The notes under the pieces were generated by a model. It was not told the origin of the DNA. It searched no databases and was given only the letters and a program-made list of their open reading frames with translations. 64,000 bases of DNA, taken from Anastrepha obliqua. Lineage: Eukaryota; Arthropoda; Insecta; Diptera; Tephritidae. The number at the start of each line of letters is the position of its first letter. Within the stretch, counting starts at the first letter, position 1. The translations under genes were made by a program, and so were the position numbers. The stretch covers positions 23,458,001 through 23,522,000 of the forward strand of contig NC_072893.1 of NCBI RefSeq assembly GCF_027943255.1, read 5' to 3'. This document shows, one piece after another, positions 23,430 to 34,855 of the stretch.

Positions 23430-26400
23430 TTAATCCCACTTCGCGCTCACTCGACCGATCATTTCCTCAACTTTATTTTTCGATCCCTGCACGATTAGCA
23501 TAAATTGCGATGGAAAATCCCAAATGATTGTGAAATGGAAAAGCATATTCGCAAAGGCGATCACGTACTCGAAGAAAGCGAACCAACTGAATGCTGTAAA
23601 GTAAATGTATAAAATTAAAAAAAAAAAAAAATTTTTAGTAATTAGTAATAAAAATATGATCAATTTTGCTGCAACTTACCCAAATCATGACAGTAGAAAC
23701 GGTGTTTGGCAAAAAATACCAACAAACCAACGGTACTGATAATGGAGGTGGTGAAAAGTATTTTCTTCCATTTGATTGAATCGCGTTGTAGGGGCAATAG
23801 TTGGCTTTCATCCTCGAAGAGTATGCCGTGCAATTTGATTGTGGCCAACATGTAGCAGAGTGAGCAAACCATAAATGTAATGAAGATTTTCTCGTGAATT
23901 GCTAGAAAACATAGAAAATAGGGAAAGTGTTAGAAAAAGTTATAAAAGTTCTATAGGTAAATAGTGGTCTCCTGTGCCACAGTTTACACCAACTCTTTCT
24001 AACTGTCACGTTTTTCAGTTGTTCTACCTGAAAAACGTGCAAGGAAGGGGAAATTGAGAGCGCGTAGAGTGGCGTTTAATTTTGCGGGGAAGTCTGAAGT
24101 TAATTTTAATTGGATAATTTTTTACTTGTAAGAAATAGACCGCAAATCATATAATCATACAATAAACAAATAAAAAACTCAATTTTGAATGATCTGTAGT
24201 GAAAAAGTTTAAATAGAAACAAGTTAAAAAATACCTATACCTAAAAAAGCCTATCTCGTTATATGGAGTCATAGTCTGGTGGAACTCACTAGAGAAGACG
24301 ACATTGGTGAAGAAGCTGGAGAGAGTTCAGAGGTCGGCACTCATTCGAATCAATGGGGCGCTTCGAACGACTCCTACTCTGGCGCTCAACGCAATGTTAA
24401 ATGTGGTACCAGTAGGCATCGCAGGCAGAATTGCCGCTGCACGTATCGCAATCACACAGAGAGGCTCGGACTATAAGCGCAAACCTCACTTATGGGCACT
24501 CAAGCATACTTAGAAACTTCGAGTTCATCCCCCTGTCAACGAAGCAGTGTATACCCTCACTTAGCCCAACCGAGGAACCTTCTCCACTCATATTCCATCA
24601 AGGGAAGAGTATACGGGGAGCTACACTTGGGGACAGGGCCTGGTGAACTTGTTCACGGATGGATCGAAGTTGGAAAGAAAGGTTGGCGGAGGAGTATTTT
24701 GCGAGGAGCTCGCCATCAGACTCAAATTCAGGTTACCGGACCAGTGCAGTGTGTTCCAGGCAGAGGAAGCCGCAATCAAGGAGGCAGCTGATTACGGCTG
24801 CTCACATGCGTACTAACAGTCAAGAAAGTAAATATTTACTCCGCCAGCCAAGCGGCAATAAGGCCCCTCGGGTCTATGACGGTGCATTCGGAACTGGTCA
24901 AGGAATGCTTGACCTCACTTTTGATTGCGTCCGAATTCTTTGGCATCAGCCTCATCTGGGTTCCTGGTCACAGCGACATTGCGGGAAACTGTGAGGCGGA
25001 TGAGCTGACCGGACAAGGGACATGTGAGGTGGTTTTCCCGTGAAGAGAGAGAATTGGCATCCCCCTGACTACCTGCGGTCTGCTCCTGGAAAGATGAGCA
25101 TCGCTCAAACTCAGCGAGCGGCGAGGGCAAGTACACAAACTTATAAAGACGCGAAATCCTTCTGGCCACGTGTGGACCCGAGGCGCTCGGGCGATCTTCT
25201 GAGGTTGACAAAATATCAGCTCTCTAATCTCGTGGGTTCTCTCCAGGACACAATATGCGAGGAATGCATGCTGTGAGACTTGGAATCACCTCAAGTCCTT
25301 TTTGCACTGGATGAATCAAAGAGCCTGTATCAAATTTTGTGTTAAAAATGAAATTCCGAAATGTTGACTGTGTCATACGGAGAAGCTACTTTGGACCAAA
25401 GCAACGTTTATCCGAGGTACAAAATGTTCTCAGAAGGCCGAGAAGATGTGAACGACGAAAAGCGTGCCGGCGTGCCGGACGCCCGAGCACTTCAACAACA
25501 GACGAAAAAATTGATGAAGTGAAGAAAATGGTATTGGCCAATCGTCGAATCACCGTTAGAGAAGTTGCTGTGGACCTAGACATATCGATTGGCTCATGCC
25601 ATTCGATTTTTTTCAATGATTTGGGCATGAGACAGGTCGCCGCAAAACTGATGGATCGTACCAAAACTGCTCAATTTCGACCAAAAGCAGCGTCGCATGA
25701 ACATTGCTAATGAGATGTTGGACTCTGTCCGCGACTACCCAAATTTGCTCCAGATGGTCATAACTGGTGACGAATCGTGGGTTTACGGTTATGACGTTGA
25801 AACCAAAGGTCAATCATCTCAATGGAAGCTGTCGCACGAACCAAGACCGAAAAAAGCGCTCCAAGTTCGGTCGAATGTAAAAGTTTTGCTTACCGTTTTC
25901 TTCGCAGGGGTAATTGCAGGGGCGTTGTGCATCATGAGTTCTTGCCACAGGGTAAAACGGTCAATAAGGAATATTACCTGCAAGTAATGCGCAATTTGCG
26001 GGAAGCAATCCGCCAGAAACGCCCGGCTCTTGCGTCACGATAACGCCGCTGCTCACACATTGTTGTTTGTGCGCGAATTTTTGGCAAAAACAACACACTA
26101 ATGATGCCGCAGCCACCGTATTCCCCAGATCTAGCCCCCTGCGAACTTTTTCTTGTTCCCGAAACTGAAAAGGCCCATGAAAGGACGACGCTACGCTAAA
26201 ATTGACGAGGTAAAGACGGCATCGAAGGAGGAGCTGAACAAGATAAAAAAAATGATTTTTTGAAGTGCTTCGAAGATGGGAGAAAGCGTTGGCCATAAAA
26301 TCTCATGGGGACTACTTAGAAGGGGACAAAATAGATATTAATGAGTAAATAAATAATTTTTGAAAAAAAACACAAAATTCGTGATACTTTTTAAACACAC

Positions 26401-27786
26401 CTCGTATGGATCATAGTTCGATCGCCAATGATAATCGTCGTCACTAATCTTTCTGTCGAACACTCCCAGGGAACTTGGCAGATTAGGTTAGTGTAAAGCC
26501 TGCTCCAGCTGCTTGTGAGCTTTTGCCTGCCACACGGCTTTTCTCCATTATTCTCGTTCACAAGCAGTCTTTGCCCAGTTTCTAACTCTCATTTTTAGAA
26601 TGTTTTCTGCTATTTCATCTTTCCACTATAGTTTAGACTTTCTTGATTTCTTTCGCTTGTCCCAAGTCCTTAGTCATTAGTCTCTGATGATCTCTTCTGC
26701 ACTCTCTCCGTCTCCGTATGTGTCATGTGCCTTGTCTATTTAATCCTCTGTGATTTTGAAAATTTCACTATGTCTGCCCTTCTACTAACTCAATAATCTT
26801 GCCATTACTTCTTTTTTTTAACTCGTGGTTTTTTTTCATTTTATTTCAATTTCTTCAATTATTTTTCGTAAAATTAAGAAGCTAAAAATGACTTCCATAT
26901 TTGAAAACAAAAATTTCTTTGAAAAGTATTCATGCATTTTTTTTTATAGCCGAATTAAATTGAATTCCAAACGCCTGATTTTTTTATTTTTTTCCTTGTT
27001 CACTCCTCTCGGGAGCATAGGGCCTCGACAAGACTTGTCTTGTGCTGGTTTCGTTAATCTATTTTGCTTTCTGACAGGGCAGATGACTAGCCTACCGCCT
27101 GATTTACCACCACAAAAATCCCTGCACAAATTTAAATTCATTTTTTTATGTATTTACTTACGATAATTCTCCCTATTCGAAATGTAGGTGACGCCGCCCA
27201 ACGATGAAATTTCGATGATATTCAAAACTAAAATTAACGTAATCATTTTATCGGCCTTCGCCACCAGATGCGGCCGACGTTGCTGCAAATTGCCCAACAA
27301 ACTGCGGTAATAATTCTTATACACGAAGGCGATGGGAAAACGTGGTCCGATGTGTAAGGCAATACTCAGGCGCCAGAAGTAGCGTTGTGGACTGACGCCG
27401 GTAATGGCACTTATCGATGGTACAACGTTGTAGACCTGCATACGAAACGAAAAGAAAACCAGAAAAATCATTAACATCAAGCAATCGAAGACATTACAAT
27501 TGAAAATTCATTAGCTGACTAATGGGCAATCGCATATTACAGTTCAAGTGCCCAAGTCGCATGCGACTTACACTGTAAAGGACTACTACGAACTCTACAA
27601 ACTTACACGGCAATGCGTTTCGTGCACATCGTCATATTGGAAGACGTACGCGGTGACGAAACAGGTGAATAGTGTCACCAATGGAAGCAGAGCAGTCACC
27701 ACACAAATCTGATGGAAGCTGGCCAAGAAGTGCACGGCAACGGGGAGCGCTGCAGACGTGGTGGACGTCGATGACAGCGAAGACAT
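23430..27786 (-). CDS. PGAP2: Post-GPI attachment to proteins factor 2 (PGAP2)
   Basis: Golgi/ER membrane protein of the FRAG1/DRAM/Sfk1 family, needed for fatty-acid remodelling of GPI anchors. Coding exons (minus): 27786-27607, 27435-27162, 23901-23680, 23593-23430. All junctions have GT-AG borders, give 279 codons plus stop and stay in frame. Visible family landmarks, in order: first membrane helix (QICVVTALLPLVTLFTCFVT), DVHETHCR (human THCG), PSISAITGVSPQRYFWRLSI (family core), ISNRENYPIHEKIF, FFAKHRFYCHDLG, and EYVIAFANMLFHFT with WDF near the end. Length is close to the usual ~250 residues. The start at 27786 is chosen because upstream codons are a Q/T/A-rich low-complexity frame without ATG. 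The exon 3-4 intron (3.26 kb) holds three transposons. Confidence 0.93.
24259..25315 (+). mobile_element. Non-LTR retrotransposon (RT end, RNase H, tail) in PGAP2 intron
   Basis: The plus strand begins with the end of a reverse transcriptase (SLEKTTLVKKLERVQRSALI, ALNAMLNVVPVGIAGRIAAA). It continues into RNase H (DGSKLERKVGGG in a shifted frame, SVFQAE, IWVPGHSDI with frameshifts) and the C-terminal region (DLLRLTKYQLSNLVGS, CEECML). The family is that of 7434-8599. Its first bases (TATGGAGTCATAGTCTGGTG) are the same as the 5' end of that copy. Confidence 0.8.
25328..26405 (+). mobile_element. mariner element, near full length, broken
   Basis: The right end carries GATACTTTTTAAACACACCTCG; the left inverted repeat seems incomplete. 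Transposase remnants, in order: EKIDEVKKMVLANRRITVRE, DLDISIGSCHSIFFNDLGMR, VITGDESWVYGYDVETKGQS, NKEYYLQVMRNLREAIRQKR, MPQPPYSPDLAPCE-F (where D34D would end), and FLKCFEDGRKRW. The segment with the middle catalytic HHDNAPAH motif is damaged near 26040. Several frameshifts. Confidence 0.85.
26485..26660 (-). mobile_element. RTE-type non-LTR 3' end in PGAP2 intron
   Basis: Homologous to 17950-18135. The minus strand encodes EIAENILKMRVRNWAK and a C-terminal block ending QAKAHKQLEQAL. The shared stretch ATTTTTAGAATGTTTTCTGC shows the relationship. Confidence 0.55.
26990..27110 (+). repeat. Short interspersed repeat (three copies in window)
   Basis: Contains GCATAGGGCCTCGACAAGAC and a later TTTCTGACAGGGCAGATGA. 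Related copies lie at 63690-63790 (plus) and 55960-56045 (minus). It could be the 3' tail of an unidentified retroelement. Confidence 0.65.
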
Positions 27787-27882
27787 ATTTGTGACTGTTG
27801 CTGCGGCGGTGGCGTTAGCGGTAGCGGTAGCGGCGGCTGCTGTCGTTGCGGCTGTTGTTGTTTTTGTTGCTGTTGCGCAAAA
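27787..27882 (-). other. PGAP2 exon 2 upstream part (5' UTR, CAA/GCA repeats)
   Basis: Upstream of the PGAP2 ATG the exon continues to a good splice acceptor (pyrimidine-rich, then CTTGCAG ending at 27883). It is made of CAA/CAG/GCA trinucleotides that read as Q, A or T runs depending on the frame. An upstream ATG frame from exon 1 (ATGATGATGAGC) would run through it out of frame with PGAP2. Confidence 0.5.
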
Positions 27883-27899
27883 CTGCAAGCGGCGGAAGG

Positions 27900-28637
27900 A
27901 AGCGAGAAAGCGTAGAATAAGCGCAAAAAAACAATGAAAAAAACGAGAATTGTATGAATAGAAAGAAATGGAAGAAGAAGAAGAGCAAGTTAAATTGTGC
28001 TCGTTAATTGTGGTCGTGCGCTATTGTTAATGTCACTCATACGCCATGTCTGCCCACAACACCCCATTTAGCATTTGTGTACGCCGTGGGTGGGCGAAGA
28101 AAACATGACAGGCACGCAAACAAGCAAAAACAAACATTGAAAATCAATAGCAAGTAATAAATTACTTAAAAGCATCTCATCATGACAACTCATCAGCGGT
28201 GACAATAAATTTATGTGCCTACATTCATATATTGACAAGAAAATTCAGGTCATTCGAGAGCAGGACGAGCATGAACGGTAGATAAGTAGTGGGGAAATGG
28301 TATATTTTTGCGGGGAGGTTGAAACGGATTACAGAAATTTAATAAATAAATAGCAAAATTAATTTAAAAGTATTTCCATTATAAAGCATAAAACGCATGG
28401 AAACTGATATTTAAATGCAGTGAAACCGCGAAATAATGAATCTCGCGACAATGAACTTTACATAAATTTTTATTTTGTAACTAATTTGAATATAAATAAT
28501 TATTATAAAAAATATTAATTTCAAATTTAATTTAAATTTCTATTAAAGTTTGCAAGTAAATAAAAAAAATTTAGTTTTGCAATAAGGCGCGCCATTAATG
28601 GAGAGTCGAAATGGAAAAACGACCTATGTGTGAGGTA
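27900..28637. other. PGAP2 first-intron stretch, nothing recognised
   Basis: Mixed to AT-rich sequence without a recognisable element. Confidence 0.4.
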
Positions 28638-28641
28638 TTAA

Positions 28642-29421
28642 GGGGGGAGCCTGGTTTATGAGGTCTAAAAATTGCATCTCTTTGCGATTTTTTTTTTAAG
28701 GAAAAAATTAATTTAGCACTGCAAAGTTTTTTCTATCTTTTAATGAACATTTAAAAAGTATAAAAAATTTTTGTACTGGTTAAAATAAGTTGAAAAAAAT
28801 GTTTAACATAGAAATTAGTAGAGCGCTGCAACGCTGCGGGAATAAAAAAAAAAAAAAAAAAAAAAAAACGCTGGAGCTTCCAACTGGCGCACAAGATACA
28901 GCTCGTAATTATTAACTAAAGCAAAAAATTCAAATGGATTTCTAATTATCATCATTTTTTATTCTAGATGAACTAAGAAAACTGAGACAAATTCCAAAAT
29001 TTCAACTTTTTGGAGGTTTTAAAGAAAAAATGCCTTTCTCTAAAAAAAATTCACTTCAACTTGGTATAAAAATCTTGAAACATTTTTTTTAATCTATTTT
29101 GTTAGTTCAAAAGAAGAGAATTTAATACTGAAGGGAACAAGCTATGATTCATTTCAAAAGGTTCATTAGTTTTTTTCATTCATGTACGCCAATTCAAAGA
29201 AATCATAAAAATGAAAAGTCGAGAAAAGAAGCTGAAGTTTGTACTATAGCTGTCCGGTCACAGCGTAACTACCTAACGCTCGCCTACCTTTGGCTTTGTA
29301 TCTACGGAAATATTGAGAATTAAGCTCTGTAACTTTGTGTGAATATTCTGAAATATATTAGGAATCGCTTAAAACGAAAAAAAAAATTGATTTTTTTGAC
29401 CTTATAAACCAGGCTTCCCCC
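28642..29421. mobile_element. TTAA-bounded G-ended MITE-like element
   Basis: TTAA at 28638-28641 and 29422-29425. Inverted ends GGGGGGAGCCTGGTTTATGA (left) and GGGGGAAGCCTGGTTTATAA (right, complemented). 780 bp, AT-rich, no transposase. It contains TGTACGCCAATTC, shared with the element at 49687 (TGTACGCCAATTT). Confidence 0.8.
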
Positions 29422-29591
29422 TTAACGAAAATCTCAGATATATACCAAGGCATCGGGAGGCATTGGACGCCAACATTACTGAAGCTATTCACGAGATAGC
29501 GACCGAAGTCCTCCAGCGAGTCTTTCAAAATTAGTGTCTGCGAATGGCCAAAGTACGGCGCAGTTGCGGCTAACATTTGAAAAGGATTATA

Positions 29592-30969
29592 CAAGGTGAA
29601 TTCCAAAATAAACAAGACTGAGCTAAAATAGAAATGAATCGTTCTGATAACTTCGAGTTTATTTATTCAAAATAGTGCCTTCTGGCTCCGATACACTGTT
29701 TTGCGCGATCTAAAAACTTTTCGAAAGAGTGTTTCAGGTCATTGACCGGAATTCAGAATGTCCTTCAGGATGTCGGTACAAGCGTTTTGGATGGCCTATG
29801 CGGATGCAAAACGTTTTACTTTCATGGCCATATGCAATTCCCCGAATAGGTAAAAGTCACAGGGAGCCATATCAGGCGAATACGGTGAGTGACTGATGGT
29901 TAAAATGTGATTTCTACTCAAAAACTCAGTCAAAAGAGTAGATCGATGAGAAGGTGGTTCGCGGTATTCAGGGCGAATTCGAAGAATGCGATGCAACAAA
30001 TGCTTCAAAACGCCAAGATAGAAAATTGCATTGACGGTTTGGTCCGTTGGCACGAACTGCTTTCGGACAATTCCCTTGGAATCCGAAATTCAAACGTGAT
30101 TTTTGGGGTGGTAGCTCGTCTGGAGCCGTCCATTCGTTTGACGCTTAGTTTCAGGTTCGTCATGGAAACATCACGGTTCATCACCAGTTACAAGGTTGTA
30201 AAGTAAGTTCTCGCCTTTTTCGCCTCTTTAATGAGGTCTTTCGTATGTCGAGTTCTGAGCAATTTTTGGTCCTCAGCTAACTTGTGCGGAATGAAACGTG
30301 CACAGACCTTCCGTAAGCTAAAATGATAAGTTAAAATGCAATAAATCGATGTTTTGGTGATATTCCACACCGATTCCACGTATTTCAACGATGATTTCGG
30401 TTCATTTTTGATAAATTTACGAACAATTACGATGGAGCTTTCGGTGATTACTGATTGTGGGCCGCCCGTTGGTTCATTGTCATTTATGTCCTCACAACCA
30501 TATCTGGAACGTGTAAACCACTGTTGTTATTGTTGTAGCAGCACCATACTTCCATACGGGGAATGCTGCTGGAGTGACAGTCCTTGGCCGAATATAAATC
30601 CGGGTCGTTTCGGTAACGTAGAACCGACTGTCGTGGAAACGCGTAAACCACTCAGGAACTCTGGCACGAGATAGACAATCATCGCCATCAACTTTTTTCA
30701 TCAATTCGAGTGTTTCGGTAAATGTTTTACCGATTTTAAAACAAAATTTGATATGAGCTCTTTGTTCGAAACTCATTTTTGCACCGATGACACAAACATA
30801 CTGACACTTTAGGTGCAATAACTTCGCTTCCACTGAACCGAATGTCACCGAGCTTTCACTGGAAGTCAGCTAGGGATGTAACTTCCGACGCACTAACTCA
30901 TTAAAAGGATGGCGCCATCAAAAACATTCACAACATGACACCAGCTTGTTTATTTTGGACTTCACCTTG
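29592..30969 (-). mobile_element. mariner element, full length, broken, with 130-bp insert
   Basis: Inverted ends CAAGGTGAATTCCAAAATAA (left) and CAAGGTGAAGTCCAAAATAA (right, complemented), flanked by TA. The minus strand encodes the start MSFEQRAHIKFCFKIGKTFT, DDCLSRARVPEWFTRFHD, RKVCARFIPHKLAEDQKLL, DQTVNAIFYLGVLKHLLHR, and YSPDMAPCDFYLFGELHMAM. Frameshifts are present. An unrelated ~130-bp repeat is inserted at 30523-30652. Confidence 0.88.
30523..30652 (+). repeat. Small interspersed repeat with 12-bp TSD
   Basis: Insert in the mariner at 29592-30969, flanked by GTGTAAACCACT (30511-30522) and GCGTAAACCACT (30641-30652). It contains GTTGTTATTGTTGTAGCAGC, GGGGAATGCTGCTGGAGTGA and CAGTCCTTGGCCGAATATAA. 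A second copy, on the minus strand, lies at 49015-49180. It has no coding potential. Confidence 0.8.
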
Positions 30970-31059
30970 TATTTAAAAAATTAATTCCTTGAATGGTTCT
31001 ACACAAAAGTAATAAAGATTGCCTGATCAATTTAAATTTTCATTGTTTTATTTCAAAAA

Positions 31060-32040
31060 TTTAATTAAAAATTAATTAAAAATTAATAAAATTTGATAGC
31101 TATAAATTTAGCACCCTTAATATCAGCAACCGTAGGAAAAAAGTAAGCACCAAGATGCCCCGCATGAGCGGGACAGCTCGAAGTACACGAAAAAATGCCG
31201 GGTCTCAGAGCATGCATATCTCGCAAACAATGCCTTCTAAAAGCACCTAAAAAATTTGAGAGCTCAGCCTTTGCTAACCTTAGAAGCTCTTCGTGCGCCA
31301 CTTATTCAGGACTTAGGATTTCGCAGCCTTAGAAGTTTGCGTGCTTGCCCAGCGATCGCTGAGTTGACGCGAAGCCCACCATTCTAGAAGCAGAGCACAG
31401 GTAGTCATGGGGATTAGAATCCTCTCATTACGTGAAGAAATCACTTCACAGCAGCCCTGTCCAGCTAGCTCATACGCCTAGCACTTACCTGTAATGTTCC
31501 TGCAGCCAGATAGCCGGATGTGCCTAATATCAAAGAATTCAGATGCAATCGAAAGAGAGACATTCCCGCTCAGTTTCGAGTGCAACATCATTGAGCTTAG
31601 GACCCTGATTGTCGTTTGGCTCTCGGAATAATTATTTACTTCCTTGACAATTACAACAAAAGTGATCAACCAATCAGTTGTTTCTTTGCTTGCGGCTCCG
31701 TCCACTTGGAATACACAGTGATCCGGTTGCCAGAACTTGAGTTTGATAAGGAGCTTCTCGCAGAAAACTCATTCACCAACTCTTCGATACAAATTTGGGT
31801 CATGCGTGTACCAGGCCCTGCCTCCGTATTCCACACACCGCCTACTCTTCTCTTAATCGAATTTGCGTGAAGAATGTATCTTTGCTGAGAATACCTGAAT
31901 ATCCGTAAGTGAGGTCAAGCCTGTGGTCTGAGCCTCTTAGTCTGATTACGGCACGTACAGTGGTAGTTATATCCGATACAATGTCCACAGGTACCATATT
32001 GTAAAAGAGCAAGACAAGGCTTCTCAAGAAGTTTCTCGTA
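31060..32040 (-). mobile_element. Non-LTR retrotransposon fragment in PGAP2 intron
   Basis: Same family as 7434-8599. The minus strand encodes DITTTVRAVIRLRGSDHR and LDLTYGYSGILS (end of RT), then debris of RNase H (IRHIRLSGCRNITGKC corresponds to WVPGH-NI) and LRLAKAELSNFLGAFRRHCL. Highly frameshifted, and truncated at a different 5' point from the other copies. Confidence 0.75.
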
Positions 32041-32044
32041 CGGC

Positions 32045-32340
32045 GGACACCGTAGCCGATTGTTGTTTTCCATGGCATACCATTCGGAAGTACACAGATT
32101 CGAATCTCCGGGCATCAAACATCAGATGATAGAAAAAGTTTTTTCTAATAGAGGTCGCCCCTCGACCGGCAATGGCAAACCTCCGAGTATATTTCAGCCA
32201 AGAAAAAGCTCATCATAACAAAAAAAGACAATCTGCCATTTGGAGTCGGCATAAAACTCTAGGTCCGTTTATTTATGGAACAATATCAAGAAGGAACTCC
32301 GCCAAAGACCCAAAAAAGGGAGTTAAAGCCAATTATCTTT
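32045..32340 (+). repeat. tRNA-derived SINE copy
   Basis: Diverged full-length copy: ACCGTAGCCGATTG (box A region), ATTCGAATCTCCGGG (box B), GGTCGCCCCTCGACCGGCAA, and a CAAAGACCCAAAAAAGGGAG end. Confidence 0.8.
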
Positions 32341-32890
32341 TATTTCGTTATTTCCATATACTAAAACTTTGAATTTCGTTAGTTCTACGTTATTCGTAGA
32401 TGAATTCCTATAACTTAAAATTTCGAATATTAAGAATTGGCAGCGTTTGAATCTCTGTCCGGCCGAGCTCGAATATTTAGAAGGAAATCTTATGCAGTAC
32501 ATCGATGGATCGGTGCTCGCAAAACCGTTTGTCAATTTGACTGGTGAGATGACCAGAGAGCAACTTAATGTCAGCCCCACATAGGACCTTAAAGTTCTTT
32601 CTACTAAACGCATGACCAAATAGTGCCACCTGACTGAGGCTCCTCAGTGGACCGCAGTACCAAGTTCGCTCTGATTTCTGACCACTCACTAATTTTAAAC
32701 TATGTAGAAGATGATTAGCCTGTGCCAAAAAAATGTGTCCGGTCACATAAAGACGTTTGCTGGTGGCCGGATACCTAGGACGAACTAACAGCATTTTTTC
32801 TTCTACCAGAAGCTCAAGAGTGTCCATTAGCAAGTGTAGATGTTACCGTGACGGCCGATTGGCTATGTGAAAAGAAGCGTGCAGCTATAA
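32341..32890. other. Unassigned stretch with a 118-codon minus frame
   Basis: Minus-strand open frame 32833-32477 (contains PLRSLSQVALFGHAFSRKNF) is not recognised. It sits between retroelement fragments and may be retroelement debris. Confidence 0.3.
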
Positions 32891-32894
32891 TTGT

Positions 32895-33540
32895 GTCCTT
32901 TAAGCCCTTCTCGAGGGTTAGGCCACAAACTCAATTATTCTGTACGGCAGCAAAGTCTGGGCAATTGTGCTAAACTGTAAACCCCAGCGCAAATCGCTGG
33001 AAACTGTGCAACGAACAACAATACTCCGAGTTACCTCAGCTTACCGCACTGTCTTTGGCGGTACAGTCTTTGTGATCTGCGGGAAGATACCTGTCGACCT
33101 CATGGCCGGGGAACATCACTAGCTTCTCAGAACGGAGATGCCAAACCATGCTGAGGTGGCAAAGCCGATGGGACACGGAACCGAGTGACAAATGAATGGC
33201 GAAACACGTTTTTTAGTTGTAACAAATGGCTCGCAAAAAGAGATGCTCTGAGGAAGCAGATTGAGGACAACGTACCGAGCAACATAATGAGTAAAAATGC
33301 TGACAGCTGGGACGAGGTAAAGAGATACATCGGGAACATGTTACGGAAAAAAAGTTATTCCTCGACACAGTGCAACAAAGCAAAACCGCACAGATAGCGA
33401 CAAAAGAAGACGAGCCTGTAGCATGAAAGCTGGCTACAAATACGGTGGAGCCAGAGATGGGTGAAAATTAATACGTGTGCGAGGAAAAGAAGTGTACGCA
33501 AGATATTGAAGACGCCAATCACTTAAGCCAGTGAGTCTTA
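32895..33540 (+). mobile_element. R1-type non-LTR fragment (end of RT)
   Basis: The plus strand reads SIILYGSKVWAIVLNC, VQRTTILRVTSAYRTVFGG and GKIPVDLMAGE, the conserved block after the reverse transcriptase in R1-clade elements. Debris of the Cys/His tail follows, with many frameshifts. Related to 38346-39302. Confidence 0.75.
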
Positions 33541-33639
33541 AAAAGAAGTTAAGTGACGTATCTCGATGGTTGTGGGCTTTTAAATTAGAAAAATTGGCAG
33601 CATAAGGTTAATACATACATACATAGGTAGGTAGGTGAA

Positions 33640-34440
33640 TGGTTGAAGTGCCAGTCTGGCATTCCTCATGTAGCACTGAAGCGCCGTTTTGATACCATTA
33701 TGAGACCTCCAACAAGCAGATATCTACAGTCAGCCAGAGCTGTTGATATAAGGGAGAAGATCGATGGGATGATTTAGGTTGGCGCACTGCCACAGGCTGT
33801 CGAAGAAAGGCGCACCCAGTGAGTGTGACCTTAATCGTCTAGCTGCCAAACCCGGACATTTACAGAGAAAATGCTCTACAGTCTCCTTCTCTGAAAGGTT
33901 CCCACAGCTTCTGCAATTGGGGTGGTAACCCTAACTTTTCCGCGCGTGTGCCAATCGTCCAGTCACCGGTAAACACAGCCACGAGTTTGAAAATTGAATG
34001 GCGAGGAGTTCAAAGGGCTTTCTGAGTCCGTCGTATATCGTATTCAGGGCAAAGGATTTTCGAAATAGCACATAAAGAAATGGAGCTCCTCATCTTTTCT
34101 GCGCTTTTCTGAGAAATAATTTGTACAGTTCCCCTTAAGCAACTGTCAGGGGAATGCTGATGACCGGGTAGGAGATCTTCTTGTGCCCAGGGGTTTTCGA
34201 GATAGCACATGAAGGAATGGAACTCCCCATCTTTTCTGCGCTTTTCTGAGAAATTATTTGTGCAGTTCCCCTTTGACCGACGACCGGGTAGGAGGCCTCT
34301 GAGGCGAATTCAGTCGACCCCTTCCTGGCAAGCTTATCAGCAATTTCATTTCCCTCTATGTTCCTATGTCCTGGAACCCAGATCAGAGAAATGTTACCTC
34401 CACACCCAAGAGATTTGATCTCCTGCTTACAGGATTCTTA
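33640..34440 (-). mobile_element. Non-LTR retrotransposon fragment with internal duplication
   Basis: The minus strand encodes the end of RNase H (WVPGHRNIEGN near 34370, DKLARKG, FASEAS), then debris, and the Cys/His tail (CRSCGNLSEKETVEHFLCKC, near 33910). A ~125-bp segment with CATCTTTTCTGCGCTTTTCT occurs twice in a row (about 34060 and 34225). Same family as 6007-6530. Confidence 0.75.
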
Positions 34441-34855
34441 CCCAAATATAAACATGAAAATAAGTGCATATATTATATTAATACATTTTTATTAAGGGCA
34501 TTAAACCTCTGCTGGGCATCCGGGTCTGACCAGACTTTTTCTACTTTGGACGTGAATTTAACATATTTCTGTTATATTGTAGCTAACGACTTGAGCTTCC
34601 AGGTAGCTTCCTAAAATTTAAGTTTCTATCAATTTATGGATATAAAAAAGATCCTTTTAAAAAGGCTCCTCGAGCAGCACAAAAAAAGTCCAGATCCAGG
34701 TGCCCAACCGACGGTTTTAAAAAAGATGTCCAACGGATGGTTAAATCCATTCTCAAGCACTCTGCACACACACTTACACACACAAAAAGTGTAACTTAAA
34801 TTTTAACATTATTTTAATTTTTCCGTTACCCTCCTCTCTCTCTTAAAAAGCTTAC
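34441..34855. other. Gene-free stretch in PGAP2 first intron
   Basis: No recognisable content apart from short ACACAC runs at about 34765. Confidence 0.4.

Noticed and set aside
27787..27888. N-terminal Q/T/A-rich extension of PGAP2
   Set aside because: The frame has no ATG before 27786; it is a trinucleotide-rich leader with a splice acceptor at 27883.
32477..32833. Possible gene with a 118-codon minus frame
   Set aside because: No splice sites, no recognised motif, and it is placed between retroelement fragments; kept only as an unassigned stretch.
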